DNA from: Microvirga sp. Mcv34
Lineage (GTDB): Bacteria; Pseudomonadota; Alphaproteobacteria; Rhizobiales; Beijerinckiaceae
Direction of reading: 5' to 3'
DNA length: 64,000 bases
NCBI RefSeq assembly: GCF_024519725.1
Contig: NZ_JALJRK010000004.1
Coordinates: 126,770-190,769 of the forward strand
The translations under genes and the position numbers were made by a program. The notes under the pieces were generated by a model. The model made no database searches. It worked only from the letters and a program-made list of their open reading frames with translations, and was not told where the DNA came from. This document shows, piece after piece, positions 27,194-36,509 of the stretch. Position 1 is the first letter of the stretch. The number at the start of each line of letters is the position of its first letter.

Positions 27194-29470
27194 CTATATC
27201 TTGGGTCCGGAGCCTTCGGGATCGAGGACGAGAATGAGCGTCGCCAAAGGCGGAATCGTCAGGCTCAGGGAGCAGGGCCGGCCATGGCTCGGAACGGCCT
27301 CGGCCGTCACGCCGCCGAGATTGCCCACGTTGCCGCCGCCATACTGTCCCGCATCCGTGTTGACCGCCTCGCGATAGAAGCCCGGCAGCGGAACGCCGAT
27401 GCGATAGGCTTCCCGCGCGACCGGCGTGAAGTTCGACACCACGACGGCGACCGAGGTCTCGTCGTCGCCGCGCCGCATCCAGGCGATGACGCTGTTGCCA
27501 TGGTCGTCGGACACCAGCCACTCGAATCCCTTCGCCTCGCAATCGCGCTCGTGCAGAGCGGGAATGGAGCCGTACGCGTGGTTGAGGTCTCTGATCAGCG
27601 ACTGCATGCCCTTGTGATAGGAGCTGTCAAGGAGATGCCAGTCGAGACTCGTGTCGTGGTTCCACTCCCGTTCCTGCGCGATTTCCCCGCCCATGAACAG
27701 GAGCTTCTTGCCGGGATGGCCCCACATGAAGCCGAAATAGGCGCGCAGATTGGCGAAACGCTGCCATTGGTCGCCCGGCATCTTGCCGAGGAGCGATCCC
27801 TTGCCGTGAACCACCTCGTCATGGCTCAGGGGCAGGATGAAATTCTCGGAGAAGGCGTAGAGCAGCCCGAAGGTGAGATCGTGATGATGGTACCGGCGGA
27901 AGACGGGATCCTTGCTGATGTAGCGCAAGGTATCGTGCATCCAGCCCATATTCCATTTGAACCCGAAGCCAAGCCCTCCTGCGTAGGTAGGCTGGGACAC
28001 GCCCGGCCATGCGGTCGATTCCTCCGCGATGGTGACGGCGCCCGGCGAGGTGGCATAGGCGACCTCATTCATCTTGCGGATGAAGTCGATGGCGCCGAGG
28101 TTCTCGTTGCCGCCGTAGCGGTTGGGAATCCACTCTCCGGCTTTTCGCGAATAATCGAGGTAGAGCATGGACGCGACCGCATCGACGCGCAGTCCGTCCA
28201 GATGGTACCGCTCCAGCCAGAAGCGGGCATTCGCCACGAGGAAGCTCATCACCTCCTGGCGCTCGAAATTATAGATGTAGGTGCCCCAATCCTGGTGGAA
28301 GCCCAGACGCGGATCGGCATGTTCGTAGAGATGCGTGCCGTCGAAATAGGATAGCCCGTGCGGATCGTTCGGGAAGTGCGCCGGCACCCAATCGAGAATG
28401 ATGCCGATGCCCGCCGCGTGTGCCGCCTCGACGAAAGCGGCGAAATCTTCCGGCGTGCCGAAACGGCTCGTCGGCGCATAGAGCGAGATCGGCTGATAGC
28501 CCCATGAGCCGTCGAACGGATATTCGGTGATCGGCAGAAGCTCGATATGCGTGAAGCCGAGATCCTTCACGTAAGGGATAAGCCGCACGGCCAATTCGCG
28601 GTAGGTCAGATAGCGGTTGCCCTCCTCGGGGACGCGCGCCCACGAGCCGAGATGGCACTCGTAGATCGACATTGGCGCCTTGCGGTGGTTCTGCGCGGCG
28701 CGCGATTTCATCCACTCCGAATCCTGCCAATCGAAGCTCGGAACGTTTTTGGCGATGGAAGCCGTTTCCGGTGGATGCTCCGCCGCGAAGGCGATGGGAT
28801 CGGCCTTCTGGGCGAGGAGATTGCCGTGCAGGCCGATGATCTCGAACTTGTAGCGCTGCTCCGGCGTGACGTCCGGAATGAACAATTCCCAGATCCCGCC
28901 TTCATGACGGCGGCGCATGAGGTGGCGACGCCCGTCCCAGGCATTGAAGTCGCCAACCACGCTCACCCGGCGGGCATTGGGCGCCCAGACGGTGAACAGG
29001 AAACCTTGAATGCCTCCGAGATCCAGAAAATGCGCCCCGAGCTTCGTATAGACCGCATCGCTCGTCGGATCGCCGATCCGGACGAGATCGTCGTGGGACA
29101 GGAAGGTGCCGAAGCTGTAGGGATCGTGCCAGGTTTCGACGCTGCCGTGCCGCTCGATCCGCAGCCTGTAATCAGGTCGGTCGGGGGCGCTGAACGAGGC
29201 GACGAGAAGACCGTCCGGAGGCATCCGCTCCATCGGGGCCAGAACGGTCTGTCCATCGCGGTCGACAACCGTCACGGCGTCGACATCCGGCACGATGGCG
29301 CGGATCTCCCATTGGCCGGGGGACACCTCATGAGGCCCGAGCACCGAGAAGGGATCGCCCGAGTTGACGATCTCGGCAACCGATGGCGGCTCGGCCGGGC
29401 GCGGCGCTGCGCTCTGCGATCCACGACGGTGCTGATCCATTCGGTTGTCCCCCTTCATCGGCTGTCCCAT
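27194..29470 (-). CDS. glgB: 1,4-alpha-glucan branching enzyme
   Basis: Up to 758 aa, the full bacterial length. It has an N-terminal N1/CBM48 region, then a GH13_9 barrel with the nucleophile Asp in DGLRVDAVASMLYLDYS (about 425), the acid Glu in TIAEESTAWPGV (about 480) and LSHDEVVHGKGS. It creates alpha-1,6 branches in glycogen. Three in-frame ATGs are close together (29470, 29458, 29440); the last has the best ribosome-binding site (GGGGG), so the protein may be 10 residues shorter. It lies 115 bases downstream of the fused malQ-treY gene. Confidence 0.95.
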   Translation of the reverse strand: MGQPMKGDNRMDQHRRGSQSAAPRPAEPPSVAEIVNSGDPFSVLGPHEVSPGQWEIRAIVPDVDAVTVVDRDGQTVLAPMERMPPDGLLVASFSAPDRPDYRLRIERHGSVETWHDPYSFGTFLSHDDLVRIGDPTSDAVYTKLGAHFLDLGGIQGFLFTVWAPNARRVSVVGDFNAWDGRRHLMRRRHEGGIWELFIPDVTPEQRYKFEIIGLHGNLLAQKADPIAFAAEHPPETASIAKNVPSFDWQDSEWMKSRAAQNHRKAPMSIYECHLGSWARVPEEGNRYLTYRELAVRLIPYVKDLGFTHIELLPITEYPFDGSWGYQPISLYAPTSRFGTPEDFAAFVEAAHAAGIGIILDWVPAHFPNDPHGLSYFDGTHLYEHADPRLGFHQDWGTYIYNFERQEVMSFLVANARFWLERYHLDGLRVDAVASMLYLDYSRKAGEWIPNRYGGNENLGAIDFIRKMNEVAYATSPGAVTIAEESTAWPGVSQPTYAGGLGFGFKWNMGWMHDTLRYISKDPVFRRYHHHDLTFGLLYAFSENFILPLSHDEVVHGKGSLLGKMPGDQWQRFANLRAYFGFMWGHPGKKLLFMGGEIAQEREWNHDTSLDWHLLDSSYHKGMQSLIRDLNHAYGSIPALHERDCEAKGFEWLVSDDHGNSVIAWMRRGDDETSVAVVVSNFTPVAREAYRIGVPLPGFYREAVNTDAGQYGGGNVGNLGGVTAEAVPSHGRPCSLSLTIPPLATLILVLDPEGSGPKI

Positions 29471-29551
29471 AGGTGCTCCCGGACCGGCATGCGAGGCCGG
29501 CCCCTGCGAGAGATTCCATTATGGAGCAGGCGCTGGTTTGGACCAGAAGCG

Positions 29552-29576
29552 GCGCGGCTCCTAAAGGGGGCCGCGC
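29552..29576 (-). other. GC-rich hairpin between malQ-treY and glgB
   Basis: Seven-base perfect arms (GCGCGGC 29552-29558, GCCGCGC 29570-29576) lie just after the fused gene's stop. No T-run follows on the minus strand. It is probably an mRNA-processing or stabilising structure inside the operon rather than a terminator. Confidence 0.35.
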
Positions 29577-29585
29577 GAATCTTTG

Positions 29586-32500
29586 TTAATGCGGGGTACC
29601 GTCGTCTCCATCGTGCTTGAGAACGACAAAGGGCAGGGCGCCCATGAGCGACGCGACCTTCTGATGATCCGAACCGATGAGAATATCCTCTCCCGTCAGG
29701 ACGTTCCGCCAGCGACTTTGGGGCAGAGAGATGGTCGCATCACCCCAGGCCGTCTGACCAGAGAGATGGCCCTCGCTGTCCGTCAAACCATTCCAGAGCC
29801 GCGGCACGATGACGGCAAGCGCCGTCTCGCCATGCTGCCTGAGATAGCCGAGCAGATGGGCCGAAAGCCCGCCTTCGACCGACAGGGGCCGATAATCGCC
29901 CTCCGCGTAGAGGTCTGGGGATGCCGCTCGATCGTCAAGTAGTCGCGTGAGGATACGCTGCTTGATCCGACCGTCGGACCAGTTTTTCACCGTCGCAACC
30001 GGCTCGTTCATGGCGAGCGCCGCGATTCGCGTTTTGTAATTCACCGGCCGCCGGTTGTCGGGGTCGACCAGGGAGAAGTCCCAGAACTCGGTGCCCTGGT
30101 AGATATCGGGAATGCCCGGCAGGGTCATCTTCAGGATGGTCCGCGAGAGCCCGTTCAGCATGCCCAGGCGAGACAGGCGCCGGGCCAGGGGCTGAAGGCG
30201 GTCGAGGATGCGGTTCTTCGGATCAAGCACGGCATGGAGGAGTTCGAGGGCCGCTCCCTCATAGGCCTCGTTCGGGGCAACCCAGCTCGTATGCCGCTTG
30301 GCTTCCCGGAGGGCCTTGGTGAGATAGCCGTCCATCCGCTCCTGGAAGGCGGCAATGGCGTCGGTGCTCTCCAGAAGCTCCAACGGCCATGCGCCGAGGA
30401 GCGCCTGCAGCAGGATCACCTGATCATTGGCGTCCGGCGCCGGTGCGCCGTTCACCTCGGACAGGTGAGGCGCGGCAACCTCCCGCCACAGATCGAGCGA
30501 CCGCGCCCATTCGTCCGGCATCTCCGAAAGCGCAAGCAGGCGGGCTCGCGCATCCTCGCCACGCTTCGTGTCGTGCGTCGCGGTGGCGATCATGGCGTGC
30601 GGCCAGTCGCGGGCGCGATCCGCATTCGACTGGTGGAACGCTTGCGGAGAGAGGCCGAAATGGCCCGGATCGCCGCCGACTTCGTTGAGGGCGATCAGGC
30701 GGCCATAGCGATAGAACAGGGTGTCCTCCAGGCTCTTGGCCATGACGGGGCCCGTGAGCTGTTGGAACCGGCGCCGGAAGCGGCGTATATCGGATGGATC
30801 CGCCTTAGCCCTGCCGAGAAGCGCGGAGGCAATGAAATCGTGCACGCTGCGATCAGGCAAGGCGCTCGCGTGTTGCGCCTCACGGATCGTGTCCCCGATC
30901 AACCGCACGTCCTCCTCCGCCGGTTCTGCCTCGCCGAGATAGCTGCGATAGACCGGGAAGGCCGCGATGATTTCGATGAGGGCTTGGCGCACAGAGAAAG
31001 CCGTGTAGTCCCGCGTGCGCCGGTCGGCATCCGCGATGGCCTTGATGTCGGAGACCAGAACCTCCAGCTCGCTGGCGAAATTCTTCTCGGTGATCTCGAC
31101 CTTGGCCTGTTTAAGCAGGTCGTCATAGGAGCCCTGAAGGCCAGAGGCATCGCGGTAGATGCGCTCGAACGCGTCGCCGGCCTCGTCGTTCACGAGAACG
31201 CCGTCGATCACATTGAGCACGTCGTAGCCCGATGTTCCCGCGACCGGCCAGGGGCGCAGCGCCTCGCCGGGCTCCAGGATCTTCTCGACCGCCACGAAGA
31301 AGCCCGGCCCCACCTTCCGCTGAAGGGCGCGGGTATAGCCCTCCGGATCGGCGAGACCGTCGATGTGGTCGATCCGCAGGCCGTGGACGTGGCCCTCGTC
31401 CACGAGGCGGAGGATGAGTTCGTGCGTCTTCTCGAAGATCTCGGGGATCTCGACCCGGATGCCCGCCAGGGTGTTGATGTCGAAGAAGCGGCGGTAGTTG
31501 ATGTCGCTCGATGCCACCCGCCAGTAGGAGAGCCGATAGGCCTGTTCCTCCAGGAGGCGGTGCAGGGTGTTGAAGCTTTCCGGATGACCGGCGGTGCCGT
31601 TGACGACCGCGACCGCGCTGTCGATGGCCTTCCGCAAGGCTGGCGAGGCCGCGACCGCTTGGGCCAGTTCGCGCTTCAGCGCCTCGGCTTCCTCCGGCGA
31701 GGATTCGCTTTCCTCCAACGCCTTCAAGCGTTCGGTCGAGCTGCGCAATTCACCGGCCTTCGTTGGGTCGGCAAGGGCGGCAAGCGCGAGATCGAGCACG
31801 ACCGGGTAGGTCGTCGGGCGGAGCGGGAACCGGTGCTCCCAATGCCAGACGCTGAAGGAGCCTTCGTCAGGGTCGAATTTCAGCTGGAGTTCTCCCTTCT
31901 CCAGCACTTCCCCGTAAAGACCGCCCAGCGATGGAACGATCAGCTTGCCGGCGGCACCGGGCCGCTCCCAGTCGATGTCGAAGGCTTTGGCGACGGGCGA
32001 GAGCCGGCCCCATTCCAGAACCGAGAGCCACCAGCCATTGTCCTTCCCGCCCACGCCCATGTGGTTCGGAACGATGTCGAGGAGGAGCTTGAGGCCATGC
32101 TCCTTCAGAGCGGCCGAGAGGCGGCGGAAGCCCTCCTCGCCGCCGAGTTCGGGATTGATGGTCGAATGGTCGACGATGTCATAGCCGTGTGTCGATCCGG
32201 GCGCGGCCGTCTGGATCGGCGAGGAATAGACATGGCTGATGCCGAGCTTCGCCAGATACGGGACGATGGCCACCGCATCGTCGAAGGTGAAGTCCTTGTG
32301 GAACTGCAGGCGGTAGGTGGCGCGAGGCGGAGGCGAGGCGAGGGCATTGCGCCGTGCACGGGCGTCTCGTCCTTCCTCCGCCAGGGCGACGGCGAGCTTG
32401 GGCATCAGGTTTCCCGGCGAGGCAATGGTTTCGATGGTGTTCGACAGGCGGCGGCGCCAATTGGGGTGTCCCGCATCCATACCCGGCATGTTGGGCTGGT

Positions 32501-34424
32501 TCAGTTCGCCAGAGGCGTCCTCGATCTGCAGGGCCGTGAGCACGGCCGACGTGCGGCCGAGATAGCGGATGGTCTCCTCGAGAGGCGGCTCCTCCGGAAG
32601 ATCGGATGAGGGCAGGAGGCTCTCCGCGGCCAGGGCTTCCGTCAGGTGCCGCTTGTCGGCGGCGCGGGCGCGGCGCTCGTCGGCCGCCTTGGTGGGATCG
32701 AAGATGCCGAGCGTCTGACGAAGGTCGATGTCGAGGCCGCGCCACCAGCCGGTGAAGGTCGGCAGGTCATGGGTGGTGATGACCGCCATGGCCGAGCGGG
32801 GATACTCGTCTGGCGTCTTGAAGGCCGATCCGTCCCGCTCGAAGGGCAACACCCGGTAGCTGAGGACGCCCGATGCCATGATGGCGTCGGAGAAGCCCTC
32901 GGGAGCCGTGCCGAGGTCCTCGGCGATCACGAGACATTGGGCGCGGTGGCTCTCCACGCGCAGCACCGCCAGCATCGCCTCGAACGGATAATCCACATAG
33001 GCTCCCTGGGACGCCGGGGCGCCGGACGGGATGAGGAACAGACGCTGGAGCTGGAACGCATGGTCGATCCGGATCGCCCCGGCGTGGCGCATATTGGCCG
33101 AGACGAGGTCGCGGAACGCAGCCAGTCCCTGCTCCTCCAGGGTGAGCGGATTGAAGGGCGGCAAACCCCAATCCTGCCCCTGGGGCCCGAGCGGATCCGG
33201 GGGCGCCCCGATGGAGAGGCCGGGCGCATAACGCTCGGGCGTCGCCCAGATCTCGGAGCCGCCACCATCCGCGCCGACCGCGAGGTCCCGGTAGAGACCG
33301 ATGGGAAGCCCTGCGGCCCGGGCCCGTTCCGCCGCCTGCGTAAGCTGATTATCGGCCAGCCATTGCAGCCAGGCATGGAAGGCCACGCGTTCTGCGTGAT
33401 CCATGCGGAACCGCCTGACGGCGACGGAATGGACGGAACGATATTCCTCCGGCCAATCGCCGCTCCAGAACCGGCCCTGCTCGCGAAAATGCTCGGCAAG
33501 AGCCTCGAAGGTGGCATGGGCCTCCAGGGCTTCGCCGCCGGCGCGCCGGAAGGCCTCGAACGTGGCATGATCGCCCGATTGCCGGAAGGTGGTCCAGAGG
33601 GCGTCGAGGAGCGGGCGCTTGAGAGCCCAGACCTCGGCATAATCGATGAGTTGGGCGCTTCGAAGCCGGGCGAGGCGCGCCTGGGCGTCCAGCTCGCCGA
33701 GAAGCCTCTCGGCGCTGCTCCCGGCAAACCCCGCGACCGCTGTGGGATCGATATAGATGGACTCGAGGAAGAGCCGCGAGGAGGGAGAATAGGGTGAGAT
33801 CTTCAAGCGGTCCGAAGCGAAGAGCGCGTGGGCCGGGCTGAGCCCCAGGAAGGCCCCGCCGAGGCGTCCGACGCTCTCCGCCGCCAGCGCCACGTCCGAA
33901 TAGTCGCCGATGCCGAAATCCCGCTCGGAACGCAGGGAGTAGATCTGGGCGACGGCGCCCCAGAGCCGCGCCTCTCCCTGGAAGGCATCCGGCTCCCAGC
34001 ACCGGGGCGGGGCGGCGACGATGGTCGTCTCCCTGTCTCCGAAGCGGAGGCGGTGATACCCTGGCTGCAACGCCGGAATGTCCAGGCTGTCCTCGTCCCT
34101 GGCGAGCCGTCCCTCGTGGACCGCACCGTTCTCTTCGATCAGGATCCACGCCTGCGGCTCGGGCGCGGCGCTGAATTGTACCGTCGAAGGCGTATCCGCT
34201 TCGATCGTGATGACAGCCGGGACCGGACCTTTCTTCAGGCGCTCCAACCGCGTCAGGCTCTCGCGGGCGCCGGTCTCGGAGGAGATGTCGAGCCCAAGGG
34301 CGGTCAGCAGCGCCTGCCGGGTTGGCTGGCTGGTCTCGACGCTGTTCCCGAATGCATCGGTGTAGTCCGAAGAAATACCGACAAGGGCGGCCATGCGCTC
34401 CAGGAGAGCGTCCAGCTTGCTCAT
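29586..34424 (-). CDS. malQ-treY: Fused 4-alpha-glucanotransferase (MalQ) - malto-oligosyltrehalose synthase (TreY)
   Basis: 1612 aa, about twice the size of either enzyme alone. Residues 1 to about 690 are MalQ (GH77): the nucleophile is in IRIDHAFQLQRLF, EDLGTAPEG follows, then TTHDLPTFTGWW. From about 700 a complete TreY (GH13_26) begins with TYRLQFHKDFTFDDA, then DIVPNHMGV, GLRIDHIDGLADPEGY and TATHDTKRGEDARARL. MalQ lengthens short maltodextrins by disproportionation, and TreY converts their reducing end to a trehalose linkage, so the fusion channels short oligomers into trehalose (inference). No internal stop or frameshift was seen across the junction. It overlaps treZ by 4 bases. Confidence 0.93.
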   Translation of the reverse strand: MSKLDALLERMAALVGISSDYTDAFGNSVETSQPTRQALLTALGLDISSETGARESLTRLERLKKGPVPAVITIEADTPSTVQFSAAPEPQAWILIEENGAVHEGRLARDEDSLDIPALQPGYHRLRFGDRETTIVAAPPRCWEPDAFQGEARLWGAVAQIYSLRSERDFGIGDYSDVALAAESVGRLGGAFLGLSPAHALFASDRLKISPYSPSSRLFLESIYIDPTAVAGFAGSSAERLLGELDAQARLARLRSAQLIDYAEVWALKRPLLDALWTTFRQSGDHATFEAFRRAGGEALEAHATFEALAEHFREQGRFWSGDWPEEYRSVHSVAVRRFRMDHAERVAFHAWLQWLADNQLTQAAERARAAGLPIGLYRDLAVGADGGGSEIWATPERYAPGLSIGAPPDPLGPQGQDWGLPPFNPLTLEEQGLAAFRDLVSANMRHAGAIRIDHAFQLQRLFLIPSGAPASQGAYVDYPFEAMLAVLRVESHRAQCLVIAEDLGTAPEGFSDAIMASGVLSYRVLPFERDGSAFKTPDEYPRSAMAVITTHDLPTFTGWWRGLDIDLRQTLGIFDPTKAADERRARAADKRHLTEALAAESLLPSSDLPEEPPLEETIRYLGRTSAVLTALQIEDASGELNQPNMPGMDAGHPNWRRRLSNTIETIASPGNLMPKLAVALAEEGRDARARRNALASPPPRATYRLQFHKDFTFDDAVAIVPYLAKLGISHVYSSPIQTAAPGSTHGYDIVDHSTINPELGGEEGFRRLSAALKEHGLKLLLDIVPNHMGVGGKDNGWWLSVLEWGRLSPVAKAFDIDWERPGAAGKLIVPSLGGLYGEVLEKGELQLKFDPDEGSFSVWHWEHRFPLRPTTYPVVLDLALAALADPTKAGELRSSTERLKALEESESSPEEAEALKRELAQAVAASPALRKAIDSAVAVVNGTAGHPESFNTLHRLLEEQAYRLSYWRVASSDINYRRFFDINTLAGIRVEIPEIFEKTHELILRLVDEGHVHGLRIDHIDGLADPEGYTRALQRKVGPGFFVAVEKILEPGEALRPWPVAGTSGYDVLNVIDGVLVNDEAGDAFERIYRDASGLQGSYDDLLKQAKVEITEKNFASELEVLVSDIKAIADADRRTRDYTAFSVRQALIEIIAAFPVYRSYLGEAEPAEEDVRLIGDTIREAQHASALPDRSVHDFIASALLGRAKADPSDIRRFRRRFQQLTGPVMAKSLEDTLFYRYGRLIALNEVGGDPGHFGLSPQAFHQSNADRARDWPHAMIATATHDTKRGEDARARLLALSEMPDEWARSLDLWREVAAPHLSEVNGAPAPDANDQVILLQALLGAWPLELLESTDAIAAFQERMDGYLTKALREAKRHTSWVAPNEAYEGAALELLHAVLDPKNRILDRLQPLARRLSRLGMLNGLSRTILKMTLPGIPDIYQGTEFWDFSLVDPDNRRPVNYKTRIAALAMNEPVATVKNWSDGRIKQRILTRLLDDRAASPDLYAEGDYRPLSVEGGLSAHLLGYLRQHGETALAVIVPRLWNGLTDSEGHLSGQTAWGDATISLPQSRWRNVLTGEDILIGSDHQKVASLMGALPFVVLKHDGDDGTPH

Positions 34425-36241
34425 GCCGATTGTCCTTTCAAGATGATGCCCGTCCAGGGCGCGAGTTGTAGATTGCTGCGGCTCGTGTCGATCCCAGGGC
34501 TCGCCCAGAGCGCATGGGCGCCGTTCTCGATGTTCATGTCAGCGGGAGCGCCGCCGAAATTCACAAGCAGGCGGAGCGTGCTATCGGAGAAGCGCCAGCT
34601 CACATCGAGAATGTTCTCCGGCGACACCGTGTAACGCGAGCCGCGATAATCGCTCTTGAGAAGCGGAACGATCTCCGTCCGCCGGATGTCGAGGAGATGA
34701 CGGGTCCGTGACAGAACCTCTCGATGCGGGGAACGTTCCGCTTCCGACCAGTCGATCCGGGAATTATCAAAAGTCGCTCGATCCGTCGGGTCGGGGATCC
34801 TCTGCGACATGTCCGGATCCGCGAAGGCCTTGAAGCGCTTGAACTCGCCGCGCCGTCCGTCCCGGACCGCCTTGGCCAGATCCGGTTCGTTTTCGAAGTC
34901 GACGAAGAACTGGAACGGAGTCGATGCCGCCCATTCCTCGCCCATGAACAGAAGCGGGATCTGCGGCGAGAGAAGAAAGATCGCCTGCGCGAGTTCGAGG
35001 CGCTCCGGTGCGATCAGATGGGCAAGGCGCTCGCCGAAGGCGCGGTTGCCGACCTGGTCGTGGTTCTGGAGGAAGGCCACGAAGGCGCTCGGCGGCAGAT
35101 GTCCCGAGGGCTCGCCGCGAACGAAACCGCTTTTGTGCGGCGACGGATCGCCCTGATAGGCGAAGCCTTCCGCCAGGGACCGGCCCAGGTGCTGAAGCGG
35201 CTTGTCGGCGTAATCCTCGTAATAGCCCTCGTTCTCCCCGGTCAGGAGCGCGTGCCAGGCATTGTGGATGTCATCCGCCCATTGGGCCGTATGAAGCTTT
35301 GGCCGGCGCTCCTCGTCGCGATTGAGCCAGCGCGCCTGATTGGCCTCGTTCTCGAGCACCAGGTGAACATGCCGCTCGGGGATCGCCTGCCTGATGCGGT
35401 CCGCCAGCTCCTCGATAAAATGTTTTTCTCCATCGTCGACGATGGCGTGGACCGCGTCGAAGCGAAGCCCATCGAAATGGAACTCCTCCAGCCAGTAGAG
35501 CGCATTGTGGAAGAAGAAGTCGCGCACGACGCGGCTGCCTTCGTCATCCACGTTGATCCCCGCGCCCCAGGGCGTCGGGTGGCGTTCTGTGAAGAAGCTC
35601 TTGGCATAGGCATGGAGATAATTTCCGGATGGCCCGAAATGGTTGTAGACCACATCGAGGAACATCATGAGGCCGAGCTCGTGCGCACGCTCTACGAGGC
35701 GCTTGAGATCCTCCGGGCTTCCATAGGCCGCGTCCGGCGCATAGGGCAGGACGCCGTCATAGCCCCAGTTGCGTCGCCCCGGGAAGTCGCCGATCGGCAT
35801 GAGTTCGATGGCCGTCACGCCAAGGTCCTTCAAGGCCTCGAGCTTGCCCATGAGGCCTGCATAGGTCCCTTCCGGCGTGGCCGTTGCGACATGAACCTCG
35901 TAGAGAACGGTCTCCTCCCATGGGCGGCCCGTCCAGGACATGTCCGACCAATCGTAGGATTGCGGATCAACCACGAGGCTTAATCCATGGACGTCGTCGG
36001 GCTGGAAGCGGGACGCCGGGTCGGGCACAACGAGATCGCCGTCGATCCTGTAGCCATAGCGGCTTCCGGCGCGCGCCTGCTCGGAGACATGGCGGTACCA
36101 TCCCTCGGCATCCGCCGTCAGCGGATGCTCCGTGTCGTCGAGCACAAGGTTCACCTCGCGCGCCGTCGGCGCCCACAAGGCAAAGCGAGTGCCATCGGAG
36201 GTTATCTCTGCCCCGAAGGGCATGGAGTGAACGCGCCGCAT
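34421..36241 (-). CDS. treZ: Malto-oligosyltrehalose trehalohydrolase
   Basis: 606 aa. An N-terminal CBM48-like domain (FGAEITSDGTRFALWAPTAR) precedes a GH13_10 barrel with Asp in DGLRFDAVHAIVDD (about 259), the acid in LVLENEANQARW (about 297) and FLQNHDQVGNRAFGERL (about 393). It releases trehalose from the maltooligosyl-trehalose made by TreY. The start at 36241 has GGGGA five bases upstream. It is the first gene of the leftward treZ-(malQ-treY)-glgB-glgX series and is preceded by a clear stress-type promoter. Confidence 0.94.
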   Translation of the reverse strand: MRRVHSMPFGAEITSDGTRFALWAPTAREVNLVLDDTEHPLTADAEGWYRHVSEQARAGSRYGYRIDGDLVVPDPASRFQPDDVHGLSLVVDPQSYDWSDMSWTGRPWEETVLYEVHVATATPEGTYAGLMGKLEALKDLGVTAIELMPIGDFPGRRNWGYDGVLPYAPDAAYGSPEDLKRLVERAHELGLMMFLDVVYNHFGPSGNYLHAYAKSFFTERHPTPWGAGINVDDEGSRVVRDFFFHNALYWLEEFHFDGLRFDAVHAIVDDGEKHFIEELADRIRQAIPERHVHLVLENEANQARWLNRDEERRPKLHTAQWADDIHNAWHALLTGENEGYYEDYADKPLQHLGRSLAEGFAYQGDPSPHKSGFVRGEPSGHLPPSAFVAFLQNHDQVGNRAFGERLAHLIAPERLELAQAIFLLSPQIPLLFMGEEWAASTPFQFFVDFENEPDLAKAVRDGRRGEFKRFKAFADPDMSQRIPDPTDRATFDNSRIDWSEAERSPHREVLSRTRHLLDIRRTEIVPLLKSDYRGSRYTVSPENILDVSWRFSDSTLRLLVNFGGAPADMNIENGAHALWASPGIDTSRSNLQLAPWTGIILKGQSA

Positions 36242-36277
36242 CGAATCCCCGGAATCTCTTCATGGAAAGCACTTGCG

Positions 36278-36302
36278 AACGAGCATCTTAAGGCAATGTT
36301 CC
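36278..36302 (-). promoter_or_regulatory. Sigma-EcfG (general stress) promoter for treZ operon
   Basis: On the minus strand the sequence reads GGAAC (36302-36298), 16 bases, CGTT (36281-36278). This matches the alphaproteobacterial EcfG/PhyR-regulon consensus at every defined position. Transcription would start near 36270, giving a leader of about 30 bases before the treZ ATG. Stress control of trehalose synthesis fits known biology. Confidence 0.7.
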
Positions 36303-36425
36303 AGCCAGCATCAAAAAAACAGCCAAGCTCGGCTTCCAAGCTCGGATTCCATCTAATGCTCAAGGTGACATAAGCTCGGCATTTATCCCGGATCGGGGTA
36401 CCCGAAAATTTTCTGAAATTTCTTC

Positions 36426-36451
36426 GGAACCCATCTCGGGGTCAATGAGTT
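36426..36451 (+). promoter_or_regulatory. Possible EcfG-like promoter for glgA2 (GGAAC-N17-AGTT)
   Basis: GGAAC (36426-36430) and AGTT (36448-36451) with 17 bases between them, about 60 bases upstream of the second glycogen synthase. One -10 base differs from CGTT, the same deviation as in the element before the DUF2934 gene. Confidence 0.3.
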
Positions 36452-36509
36452 TAACAGCGCGACTGCCTTATGGCGCGGGGGTCGCTGGGGATCGCGCCGC
36501 TGAGCGAAC

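Noticed and set aside
30234..32609. 791-codon open frame on the plus strand opposite the malQ-treY fusion
   Set aside because: It lies wholly antisense to a gene with clear GH77 and GH13 motifs. Its composition (Arg/Gly/Asp/Val-rich, no domains) is what high GC at third positions creates in the shadow frame.
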